Below, piece after piece: positions 8,857 through 16,625 of a stretch of DNA of 64,000 bases. The DNA is taken from assembly GCA_942492375.1 (NCBI GenBank), contig CALOEL010000017.1:124001-188000 (forward strand), read 5' to 3'. The translations under genes and the position numbers were made by a program. Origin of the DNA: JAHEAO01 sp942492375. GTDB taxonomy: Bacteria; Pseudomonadota; Alphaproteobacteria; Rhodobacterales; Rhodobacteraceae. The number at the start of each line of letters is the position of its first letter. The stretch's first letter is position 1. The notes below the pieces were generated by a model. It made no database searches. It saw only the letters and a program-made list of their open reading frames with translations, and was not told where the DNA came from.

Positions 8857-8931
8857 GCCCGGGTAGCTCAGGGGTAGAGCAGTGGATTGAAAATCCTCGT
8901 GTCGGTGGTTCGATTCCGCCCCCGGGCACCA
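8857..8931 (+). tRNA. tRNA-Phe (GAA anticodon)
   Basis: Cloverleaf with acceptor stem GCCCGGG/CCCGGGC, D-arm GCTC/GAGC, anticodon loop TTGAAAA (anticodon GAA), T-arm GGTGG/CCGCC and an encoded CCA at 8929-8931. The anticodon stem has one T-T mismatch at the second pair. The last 16 bases are duplicated at 23199-23214, marking this gene as the integration site of the island to its right; the tRNA itself is intact. Confidence 0.97.
8916..8931 (+). repeat. attL core repeat in tRNA-Phe 3' end
   Basis: The 16 bases CCGCCCCCGGGCACCA form the 3' half of the T-arm, the acceptor strand and the CCA of tRNA-Phe. An identical copy lies at 23199-23214. Tyrosine recombinases commonly use tRNA 3' ends as attachment sites, and the recombinase gene lies about 1.2 kb inside this end. 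Confidence 0.85.
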
Positions 8932-9006
8932 AAGCACCCTCAAGTATGAATGATATCAATGGGGTACGGGGCAAAATCGTCCCACCGTTTTCGCACTTGG
9001 GCAAAA

Positions 9007-9019
9007 GTGGGACTTTTTT
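9007..9019 (+). repeat. Island-end repeat, left copy (candidate recombinase arm site)
   Basis: GTGGGACTTTTTT lies 76 bases inside the left attachment repeat. The exact reverse complement lies at 23148-23160, 39 bases inside the right repeat. Adjacent related words strengthen the pair: GTCCCACCG occurs at 8979-8987 here and at 23154-23162 at the right end, and AAAAGTGGGAC occurs at 9003-9013 here and 23102-23112 there. Arm-type binding sites of a tyrosine recombinase or its directionality factor are the simplest reading. Confidence 0.55.
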
Positions 9020-9103
9020 GTTCGTGAGGCGTTCGCGTTCCGGCGCGGGTTTTCGTGCCCTCGGCGGCGTCTGGGGAGTCGTGGATTTCCGAGGTTTGCA
9101 GGC

Positions 9104-9760
9104 CTAGAGAAACTCGGATGACCCAACCGCCCAGCCAAGGTCGAGCGGTTTGCCTGTGGGCAGGATATGTCGCAGCGGTGTGCCGCGGTCGGCCTCGATC
9201 CCAAGAAGCGCGGTGAAAGCTACGAAATCCTCGAACCAGCGGTGTTCCTGGGAAAAGGACTGGACGATCATCGCGGCGCGGTCTGTCTTGAACCGGTTCG
9301 CTTCGAGAACGGCGGCGGCGGTGCGGTGGAGCAACTGGTAGCGGACGTGGTCGATCGAGCCATCCGGCAAGCCGAGCAGGTCGCGGATGAAGGTGATCCG
9401 CTCTGCCTTGCCCGCGCTGGCGTTGACCATCCATTCCCCGACCGTCGGCCCGAAGGGTTCGTTGACCTTGGCCTCGACCGCGAGGGCGATCGTCTCATCT
9501 CCGGCCCGGGCGAGGGCAAAAACATCGCACTGGCTTTCCCGTCGTCCGCCGGGAAGGGCAACCTTGTGCTCCGGGATCGCGAAGAGAAGTTCCGCGTCCG
9601 GCCCGAGCAGCGCGGCGATTTCCGGCGGAAAGCCTTGGGCCGCTTCCCACGACAAGGCTGCGGCCATGGCCGAATAACCGCGTTTCCACTGCTTCTGCGG
9701 GTCGGCGAGGAACTGCTGCCAATCGTCGGGGCCGCTACTGGGCGTGATGATCTTGCTCAT
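9104..9760 (-). CDS. DUF6946 family, PD-(D/E)XK nuclease-like protein
   Basis: A 218-residue protein resembling the DUF6946 family. The opening 'GPDDWQQFLADPQKQWKRGYS' and a following SWEA helix match what I know of that family. The centre has a pattern expected of a PD-(D/E)XK nuclease core: D79 in CDVFAL, then a hydrophobic strand ending in E96-A-K98 (VEAKVNEPFG). No signal peptide or membrane segment. It is the cargo gene nearest the left attachment site and points toward the tRNA. The strand/motif order suggests a nuclease, but activity is inference. It could work alone or with the defence cluster 2.7 kb away. Confidence 0.6.
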   Translation of the reverse strand: MSKIITPSSGPDDWQQFLADPQKQWKRGYSAMAAALSWEAAQGFPPEIAALLGPDAELLFAIPEHKVALPGGRRESQCDVFALARAGDETIALAVEAKVNEPFGPTVGEWMVNASAGKAERITFIRDLLGLPDGSIDHVRYQLLHRTAAAVLEANRFKTDRAAMIVQSFSQEHRWFEDFVAFTALLGIEADRGTPLRHILPTGKPLDLGWAVGSSEFL

Positions 9761-9833
9761 GCGGCACAGCCTAGCTGGCCGCGCCGACCTTACTCAACGG
9801 CGATATCGTCAATGTGGTTTTTTTGATTTTGCC

Positions 9834-9968
9834 TCAGGTCGGCCGTTTGGTCGTCCGCTGTTCTCCCAGTTGCCGGTACTCGTCATGGAGACGATCGGCC
9901 TCCGCCTCGATCATGGCCCGACGGTCGGGTGCGAGGGTGGCGAGCTTTTCCTTCAGGCTGCGGGTCAT
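9834..9968 (-). pseudogene. Truncated XRE/HigA-like antitoxin remnant
   Basis: A 44-codon ORF whose product begins MTRSLKEKLATLAPDRRAMI and continues with an EAEADRL helix. This resembles the N-terminal dimerisation helix of XRE-type antitoxins of HigA-like toxin-antitoxin pairs, which usually run on to about 100 residues with a helix-turn-helix. Here the frame stops at 9834 just where the HTH should begin. In another frame, a short downstream stretch (RQNQKNHIDDIAVE) vaguely resembles the start of such an HTH. No toxin gene is next to it. I read it as a decayed antitoxin; a genuine 44-residue gene is the alternative. Confidence 0.4.
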
Positions 9969-10104
9969 CGTCTCCGTCCGTTCCGGTGTTCAGGTGACGC
10001 GTGGGCGCCTGTTTGGAGTATGCAGGATACTGGCTTCAGGCGAAACAGGTTTGCCGTGTTGGAGAATGGCGCATCAAGCGGGCCCTCGCGGTCGGGCCCA
10101 GAAC

Positions 10105-11217
10105 TCAGGCTTCGCCACCCCGCGCTTCCCCCCTTTCCGGCTCACCCCCATTCCGCGACAACAACTTCATGCCGGACGCCGCCAGCACCTTCTGGCGCGC
10201 GGCGCGGGTATAGCGCGAGGCCTCCTTCATGGTCGTCCAGCCGAAGATCGCCATCAGCTGCCGCTCGGTCGCGCCGTTCTCGGCCGCCAGCGCCGCGCCC
10301 GCCTTGCGCAGCCCGTGGGCGGAGCAGTGCTTGAGCCCGGCCTCGTCGCATTGCTTGCGGAACCAGTTGCCGAAGCCGTTCGAAGTGAAGGGCTTGCCGA
10401 AGGCCGTGACGAGAAAGGCGAGGTTGCCGGTGGGCGTGGCGTCGAGCACGGCCTTCAACTCGGGCAGGACCGGGATGGAGAGGGTGACGGGCTTGCGCTC
10501 GCGGATCTTCTCCTGGGTCAGGGTGATCCAGCCCTCCTTGATGTGCTGCGGCCCGAGCCGGACGATGTCCGACCGCCGCTGCCCGGTGTAGAGCATGAGC
10601 GCGAGCGCCAGCCGCGGCTTGCTGCCGATCGGGTGATGATCTTCGAACCGCCGGACCTCCTCCATCGTCCAGGAATGGAACCCGTCGCCCTTGGCCTTGA
10701 GGTAGGGCACGTCACGGGCCGGGTTGCGCTGCGCAAGGTCGTACTCGACCGCGAAGGCATAGACCTGGCGCAGCGCCTTGACGAAGCCGTTGGCGGCCTC
10801 GGGCCGGTCCGCCATCTCGTCGCGCAGGCGCCGGACGTGGCGGGGCTCCAACAGCGCGTAGGGCTTCGATCCGTCCTTCTCGCAGATCCGGTCGAGGATG
10901 CCGCGCCGGACATACTTGGTGCGGCCACTCAGCCGCTGGTATTCGGCCGAGACGTAGTACTGCTCGCAGAGCCACTTGAAGCTGCCCTTCGACCCGCGCC
11001 GCTCGAGCGGTCCGGCTGGCGCGCGGGGCGTCGCCCCCATCATCGCGGCGCGGTATTCGGCGAGGAAGTCCTCCGTTCCCGGCTGGCTGCGCAGCCGCAC
11101 CTTCAGGTGCCCGGGCCGCCGCAGGTAGACGCGCACGTTCCCGTGCCGGTCGGTATCCTCGATGACGTGCTTCAGGCGGATGCTGCCCGAGCCGTCTCTC
11201 ATCCTGAATGTGGGCAT
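10105..11217 (-). CDS. Tyrosine recombinase / integrase
   Basis: A 370-residue site-specific tyrosine recombinase that should integrate and excise the island at tRNA-Phe. The catalytic domain shows the family residues in order: Arg in TGQRRSD, a Lys-containing beta turn, H-x-x-R in HGLRKAG, the GW box in IFGWT, and the nucleophile Tyr in SRYTRAAR. An N-terminal SAM-like core-binding domain with YLRRPG and a helical segment precedes it. The C-terminal tail after the nucleophile is about 30 residues, polar and Gly-rich. It is transcribed toward the tRNA attachment site and follows the AlpA-like gene by 25 bases, so the two are probably one operon. Confidence 0.95.
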   Translation of the reverse strand: MPTFRMRDGSGSIRLKHVIEDTDRHGNVRVYLRRPGHLKVRLRSQPGTEDFLAEYRAAMMGATPRAPAGPLERRGSKGSFKWLCEQYYVSAEYQRLSGRTKYVRRGILDRICEKDGSKPYALLEPRHVRRLRDEMADRPEAANGFVKALRQVYAFAVEYDLAQRNPARDVPYLKAKGDGFHSWTMEEVRRFEDHHPIGSKPRLALALMLYTGQRRSDIVRLGPQHIKEGWITLTQEKIRERKPVTLSIPVLPELKAVLDATPTGNLAFLVTAFGKPFTSNGFGNWFRKQCDEAGLKHCSAHGLRKAGAALAAENGATERQLMAIFGWTTMKEASRYTRAARQKVLAASGMKLLSRNGGEPERGEARGGEA

Positions 11218-11242
11218 TGCACGCGCTGCCTTTCGTCAGCCG

Positions 11243-11482
11243 TCAGTCGTCCCAGGGATTGTGGTTGGAGTGATCCCCATCAGGGATCAGCTCGAACGCC
11301 CGGTCAAGTTTTTTCCGGTCCCAGACGGTGCGGGCATTGATGCGCTTCGGTGGCGGCATGCGCCGGTCGCGGACCAGGTGATCGAAGAGCGTGGGCGACA
11401 CCCCGATATAGGCCGCCGCCTCGGTCCGCGAGAGACCGCGGGGCGCGAGCGTGGGCGGCAGAATGGCGGGGCGCTTGGGCAT
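11243..11482 (-). CDS. AlpA/excisionase-like HTH protein
   Basis: A 79-residue protein, start ATG at 11482. The segment LSRTEAAAYIGVSPTLFDHL is a winged-HTH of the MerR/AlpA/excisionase type, followed by the usual DRRMPPPKRI wing and RTVWDRKKLDRAF, matching the common layout of small DNA-binding proteins paired with tyrosine recombinases. It likely acts as recombination directionality factor or regulator of the integrase gene. The ORF is open upstream to 11674, but that extension is low-complexity Pro/Arg/His-rich and looks spurious. Confidence 0.82.
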   Translation of the reverse strand: MPKRPAILPPTLAPRGLSRTEAAAYIGVSPTLFDHLVRDRRMPPPKRINARTVWDRKKLDRAFELIPDGDHSNHNPWDD

Positions 11483-12454
11483 GGGGCGATGGGTTCGGGT
11501 TTCGGGTGTCCCGAGGATGCCGGAAAGGGAGGAAGGAACGAAGCCGAGAACGGGCGGGGTAGGCCTGTGGCGGGGGAAGACAGGCGGGCGGCGGGTGTGG
11601 GGAAGTGGGGCGTTTTCTCGGGGATCGTGGCGTAGTCGTAAGGCGTCGCGCAAAGGGCTCGGAGCCGCATGCAAAATCGTGCGAAATCAGACGATTGGTG
11701 AGTTTTTCGCCGCAAGGCCTGAGAAAATGCCGCGCATTTTCCCATTCGACATCAACAACCTGCAAGGATATGCGGCACGCCTTTTATCTTGCGCTCCCAT
11801 TGTTGAGCGCGAGATGCCACCTCCCGATACACGGAGTTGTTGCCTCTTCAACCGCGCAGCCACAAAGAGCAGGTTTTCGCACTGTGCATGTCAGGGGTCT
11901 GAAAATACTGCGAAATTGCAGGAAACCTGCACACGACCGATTTGCAGGCACGCGAAAACGCCAGTCACGTCAGTGACTTGCGGCGTTGGTGGCAGACGCT
12001 TTTATCTTGCCCTTTTCCCTTCGCGCTGCAGTCCGAGGGTTTCTATTGCGCCGGTCGTTCGCCATTCCATGCTAAGCCTCGATACTGTGAGAAGGGGCCA
12101 ACTGGTCAGGCTGATCACCAGAACGAGGCGCGAAATGCGCCGAAAGTGTTCCAAAATAATGCAATCGGCGCGCCTCGTCGCTGCCGCAGGACTGTCGCAG
12201 GGCGACGTCTATTCTGCAGCCGAAGTGCCGATTGGGAGCCCAGCCTCGAGCTTTTCAACTCGCTCGCAGCGGCGGATCGTAAGCCCATCTTCGTAGAGAA
12301 AGGGCCTAGCGGTAGAGATTGGCATCTGCTCCGGCGACCGCCGACCGCTAGTCTCGAAAACTATCGCTAGGCTGCCTTACCCTTCGCCAAAAGCACACTG
12401 TTCATTCTGCGGTCGCCGTCGAGGTACTACTGCAAACATGCGGCACCCTCTCGG
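11483..12454. other. Gene-less region of the island with short palindromes
   Basis: This 972-base gap has open frames on both strands, but all give Arg/Pro/Cys/Ser-rich products with no domain, so I call no gene. It contains two short perfect inverted repeats: TGCAGG-AAA-CCTGCA at 11917-11931 and AGTCAC-GTCA-GTGACT at 11963-11978. They could be operator sites for the recombinase operon or the AlpA-like protein. It separates the int/alpA pair from the defence-like cluster. A small RNA or degraded genes are also possible. Confidence 0.4.
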
Positions 12455-13165
12455 TCACGGACGCATCGTATTGTGCTCCAGTCCTAGGTAGTCGCGCAGT
12501 GCGCAGATCAAACGTATGAGGTCGATCATGTCCTCAACGAGTGCCTCCTCTTCGACATACCTCTGCAATCGTCCCTTACCTACTTTGGTGAATTCGCGAT
12601 GCACGCGTCCCGCCATCTTCTGCTCGTGGATGAGCGCGCCTGGATTTGCATCGCAGAACCCCCGGATCAGATCTTCGGGCAGGAAATCCTCAATCTCCCA
12701 ATCCAGCCTTGCGCAACTGCCGTTCTGCGCCTCAGCCCGGCGCTGTAGTTCGGGACCGAGGACGCCGTTCGAAGTCGGCATGATCGGATGCAGGAGGAAC
12801 ACGTCCCGGTAGTGCTTCACCCGGAAATCCATCTCGCAAAGCATGCGGGCGTGTTTGCGGCCCGCGTGGTCGTTGTCAAACAGACCCACGAACTTTCGTT
12901 CCGTCATCAAGCTTGCTGCGTCTTGGGAAGCCATCTGCCGCAGCGTCTGCAACTCTCGCACTACCCCTTGAACGCCGCCGTCATCCTTCAGCCCCGCCTC
13001 GAATACGGCAAATCCGGAGTCGAAGAGGTCATGGTTGCTCTCGCGTTGCCAAAGATCTCTGGCGAGGCGCAGGTAGCGGACATCGCTCGTCCCTTCGACA
13101 AGGACGTTAGCCGTGCCGACGTTCCAGCCTTTTCCATTGGCGTATCTCTCTACAAGTCCGGTCAA
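12455..13165 (-). CDS. TOPRIM-domain protein (OLD/DUF4435-type nuclease-like)
   Basis: A 236-residue protein with a TOPRIM domain. The conserved Glu strand is VLVEGTSDVRYL (E24), the DxD motif is in VGLFDNDHAG (D97, D99), and a later acidic stretch WEIEDFLP (about 156-163) resembles the third metal-binding element of OLD-type and DUF4435-type TOPRIM nucleases. The C-terminal 65 residues are helical. Such proteins act as DNA or tRNA nucleases in defence systems such as Gabija, PARIS and OLD; here the partner differs. It starts 3 bases after the stop of the STAND-like gene, so it is almost certainly translated with it. Nuclease function is inference from the motif set. Confidence 0.75.
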   Translation of the reverse strand: MTGLVERYANGKGWNVGTANVLVEGTSDVRYLRLARDLWQRESNHDLFDSGFAVFEAGLKDDGGVQGVVRELQTLRQMASQDAASLMTERKFVGLFDNDHAGRKHARMLCEMDFRVKHYRDVFLLHPIMPTSNGVLGPELQRRAEAQNGSCARLDWEIEDFLPEDLIRGFCDANPGALIHEQKMAGRVHREFTKVGKGRLQRYVEEEALVEDMIDLIRLICALRDYLGLEHNTMRP

Positions 13166-13168
13166 CGC

Positions 13169-16100
13169 TCAACCTGCCGTCAGCGGCCGCAGTAGCGGAC
13201 CGTTATGGCCGAAGGAGATGAGGCCGCTGATACTCGCGCCAGGCCGCAGTTGGATGCCATCGAATTCGGCTATGCGAAACGGGACCCGGTCGTTCTGGAG
13301 TTCTTGGACTCTGGCATGAAGTCGTGCTCCGTCTCCGCCCGAGGCGATGCGGGCGCGGACCTGCCGCCTATTCCCCGTGCTCTCGTCGATCAACCAGCGG
13401 AGACGGTCCGGAACTTCGACGTAGTGTTCCCCTCGCGCCCAGAACTGGCGCAGTTTCTGGAACCGCCGCGAACCCTCGTGGTGGCGGTTTCTCTGATGCA
13501 TGAGAATCGCCAATTCCAGCTCTAGCTGCGGCGACAGGATCGCCCGGTTGCCATCGAGGGTTTCGAGCAACTCCAGTTGCAGGGCGAAGTCCTTCGGGTG
13601 ATCCATACAGGCCAAGATGTACCGCAGTCGGACCGCCTGTGCGTTGGACCGCAACAGTGGATGCCCTAGCCGGGCGGCCGCGTCGATCCGGTTCGCGCGG
13701 GGGAAGTCATCCAGCGACATGCCCTCACGCCCGGTTATCCCTTCGCCCAAGGCAGAGAGTGCTTGCTGGATTGCCTCGCTTTCAGATGAGGGCTCGGTAT
13801 CATGCACCGCCCCGGCTGACTGAAGCAGCAGTTCGAACGCCTTGTCGGCGAGGCGCGACAGCGCGTTTCGCCGCAACTCCGCGGTCTCTCGCTGCATGGC
13901 CCCGTAGACGATCCCCAGAACCTCTAGCGCGACACTTGCCGCGCCGTCGGGATCCTCATTCGCCCCTATGAGCCGGTCGCGCGCATAGACTTCCAAAACG
14001 TAGGAATTGTCGGGGTTCAGCCTGTAGGCACTATAGGTCGCTTTGTTTGCCTTGGCCCGCAGAGCAGCCACCTGTTCGGCTGGCATTCCGCGACGCGCCT
14101 CCACCTCGGCGAGGTCGTGATATGCATGAGCGAGCGAATTATAGAGGTTCAGGTCGGGCTCGCCCCCGGGGTCGTATTCAAGAGCTAGCGCGGCTTCGAT
14201 ATCCCCGGTAGCGCGGCGTAGCAAATCGGCGCGCTCGTCATCGGTGATCGGGAACATGACGTCGTCCTTCGCGATGCGCCGCCGCGATATCGAGCCATGG
14301 TGAAGAAAGGTTCGGCTGGTCATCCGAAATGCTTTCGGCATCGCGTCCAGAGCCTCCAGCGCTTCGCGCCAGTAGAGGGCGAACTCGCTGCGGCCCTGTC
14401 CGGGATCGATCTTGAAGATGCTTGTGGCGAAGGTTTCAGCCAGTTCCACGAGGTCCGGGTGCGCAATCATCGGGTTGGAGGCGATCCGCGCGAGAACCAT
14501 CAGCCGCAGGTGATCGGGATTCTGCGCCTCGGTCAGCCCGGCCGAAGCGCGGGCGGGGGTGTCGTGAAATAGCCCGGTCAGAAGGAACCGTCCCAGTTGA
14601 TCGTGGATCATCGCCCAGTGGCTTACCGTGTCGAAGCGCTGGCGCACCACGCCCAAGGCTCCGACGGTCGATTGCAGATCAGAGAGTTTGTCGCGGGTCG
14701 GAAAGTCTTCGGACCGTGGTAGCAGTGTCTCAGGCAGAAGCTGGCGCACCGTGCTCATGGCGGCGATGTCGACTATTGCGCGCCGCACAACCGGATCAGC
14801 AACCTTCTGACGAAACTGTTCGTAAAGCCAACCTTGTACCGTTTCGGTAAGGTCGATTTGCCGTTGCAGCCAGAATGCTAGCGCGATCCAGAATACAGAA
14901 TGGCCCGCCGCGGGTCCGACGAGTGAGTGGTTGACGAACGCCTGCCATTCGTGAGCATCGCGCGCCGTGCCCAGTGGTTGAAGAAACCGGTTCAGGTGCC
15001 GGCCCAAGTCCATCGCCGCTTCCTGCGAGATCTCGTGGGACAGATCGCACAGATTTTCCAGACGCTTCTCGGCGTAGATGGCGACTGGTAGCAGTGCATC
15101 GGTGACGAAGACGATGCAGATTCGGCGCCCAGCCTCCGTGATCTGCCTGGCAAAAGTGGCGATATCCCCTTCGCGTCCCTCCCACTGCGATCGATCGAAT
15201 ATGATCAGCCACGGTACCTCGTATTGGCGCAAACCCTTCCCGATGTCGGCAGAGGCGATACCGTTCAAGCAGGAGTTGATGAGATTCGCTACGGCGCGTC
15301 CGCTGGGCGTAAAGGGGGCTTGAGTGGCTATCAGCGTCGGATAACCGTCCATGGCCGCACCGAAGGCAAGGTCACGGATGAACGTGGTCGCCCCTGCTCC
15401 GGATTCCGCCCGGATGTAGAACATCCGACTGGCCTCTGGTCCGTTGCGGTCGAGCTGCTGCAGTGCCTTCGTTAAGGTGTTCCGGGCGCCGTCGTCCCGA
15501 GACCACGGCATTTGCGCGGCATAAGGTCGCCACGAGGCCGACGGATCCTGGAAGAACCCGTTGATTTCCTCCGAAGTCAGCCCCTCTGGCGTCACGTATT
15601 CCAGATGAGCCTCGGAGAGCAGTTCGTAATTGCCCAGTAGCGGATGCTCGGGGTCATCGCGTCCCGACAGGTCGACGCGGTGTCGGGCCCCTTGGGCATC
15701 CCGGACGCGGATGATGAGCCGGTCGTCGGCGCGCTCCGTATAGCGCCTATGCAGGGCTTCCGACAGCAGCGCCGCGGGGGCTGGCAGCAGCGTTATCCGC
15801 CGCGCCCCCGCGTCGGCCTGCCATTCGGTGATCTTCTGTCGAGCCTCGGGATCATCGCTGACGATCGTCAGGCCGCACTGGAATCCGTCCTGCCAAAGTT
15901 GTCCCAATTCAACGGGCAGCGTCAGATCGGGTCCGCCGAGCACCACGAGATTCCGGACCCCGCGCTGTTGCAACTCCATGATCATTTCCATCCGGCGTGC
16001 CCGAGCGGCGAACCCTGCCTTGTCGGCCTCGGTGCGGCCGTTGAGCAGAAAGATTGGAAGGCTCCGGGGCGGCAGCACGGTGTTTGAGGGTGGGACATCG

Positions 16101-16366
16101 ATGACGTGCACCAGCCCTCTCCGGCGAACGAGCGGAGTCTCGATCGCACTGTCCAAAGCATCAATAGCCTTGAGCAGGCCCTCCGATGCGATCTCGCTAA
16201 GGACGAATTCCCAGGGCAGGCTCAACACCCTAGCGGTCGCTTCTGGCCCAGCCGCCTCGGCAAACGACGGCATTAGCCATAGGCTGGCATCGCGGGAATC
16301 AAGTTCCGCAAGGATAGGAAGGGTGTCAGGAGCCAGAATTTGTAGACCTTCTGTGATGTCGCTCAT
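13169..16366 (-). CDS. STAND-like NTPase-fold protein with degenerate P-loop
   Basis: A large protein (1065 residues) I do not recognise as a named family. From ATG 16366 (preceded by GAAGAGG 5 bases upstream; the frame is open to 16438), an alpha/beta N-terminal part occupies about residues 1-300. A P-loop-like motif ESGAGATT lies at 321-328 after strand MFYIRA, with Ala where the Walker Lys should be. A Walker-B-like strand LIIFD ends at D391, followed by CIVFVTDALLP, as in STAND/AAA sensors. A long helical region continues to the end and includes TPR-like helices such as NLYNSLAHAYHDLAE. It looks like an NLR-type sensor upstream of an effector. The missing Lys suggests binding without hydrolysis. 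It shares a probable operon with the TOPRIM gene. Confidence 0.6.
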   Translation of the reverse strand: MSDITEGLQILAPDTLPILAELDSRDASLWLMPSFAEAAGPEATARVLSLPWEFVLSEIASEGLLKAIDALDSAIETPLVRRRGLVHVIDVPPSNTVLPPRSLPIFLLNGRTEADKAGFAARARRMEMIMELQQRGVRNLVVLGGPDLTLPVELGQLWQDGFQCGLTIVSDDPEARQKITEWQADAGARRITLLPAPAALLSEALHRRYTERADDRLIIRVRDAQGARHRVDLSGRDDPEHPLLGNYELLSEAHLEYVTPEGLTSEEINGFFQDPSASWRPYAAQMPWSRDDGARNTLTKALQQLDRNGPEASRMFYIRAESGAGATTFIRDLAFGAAMDGYPTLIATQAPFTPSGRAVANLINSCLNGIASADIGKGLRQYEVPWLIIFDRSQWEGREGDIATFARQITEAGRRICIVFVTDALLPVAIYAEKRLENLCDLSHEISQEAAMDLGRHLNRFLQPLGTARDAHEWQAFVNHSLVGPAAGHSVFWIALAFWLQRQIDLTETVQGWLYEQFRQKVADPVVRRAIVDIAAMSTVRQLLPETLLPRSEDFPTRDKLSDLQSTVGALGVVRQRFDTVSHWAMIHDQLGRFLLTGLFHDTPARASAGLTEAQNPDHLRLMVLARIASNPMIAHPDLVELAETFATSIFKIDPGQGRSEFALYWREALEALDAMPKAFRMTSRTFLHHGSISRRRIAKDDVMFPITDDERADLLRRATGDIEAALALEYDPGGEPDLNLYNSLAHAYHDLAEVEARRGMPAEQVAALRAKANKATYSAYRLNPDNSYVLEVYARDRLIGANEDPDGAASVALEVLGIVYGAMQRETAELRRNALSRLADKAFELLLQSAGAVHDTEPSSESEAIQQALSALGEGITGREGMSLDDFPRANRIDAAARLGHPLLRSNAQAVRLRYILACMDHPKDFALQLELLETLDGNRAILSPQLELELAILMHQRNRHHEGSRRFQKLRQFWARGEHYVEVPDRLRWLIDESTGNRRQVRARIASGGDGARLHARVQELQNDRVPFRIAEFDGIQLRPGASISGLISFGHNGPLLRPLTAG

Positions 16367-16625
16367 TGTTGCCTCTTCAGTCAACGCACCCATTCGGGCT
16401 CCGATATACGAAATGGAAAACCGCAAACACTCAAACACCCATCTCGAGAAGTTGAGATGGACCGAGCTCCGCGTCTTTCACAAAGCACCTTCTGAACAAG
16501 CGAAGAAAAAGTCAAAGACAACCAGGAGCGGTCGTTCGTGGCGCGATCCCGGAACGCGCGCAACGTGATAGAATAGCCCCAAATCCGTAACACCGATCTT
16601 GGCAGGACTCTGAAGAAGTTTGAGT

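Noticed and set aside
9814..11340. 508-codon open frame on the plus strand
   Set aside because: It is the antisense of the recombinase gene; its composition is Arg/Pro/Gly-rich without domains, while the minus-strand frame has all catalytic residues.
11451..12370. Long plus-strand frames (281 and 142 codons) in the island
   Set aside because: No domain, poor composition, overlap of the AlpA-like gene; no ribosome site seen.
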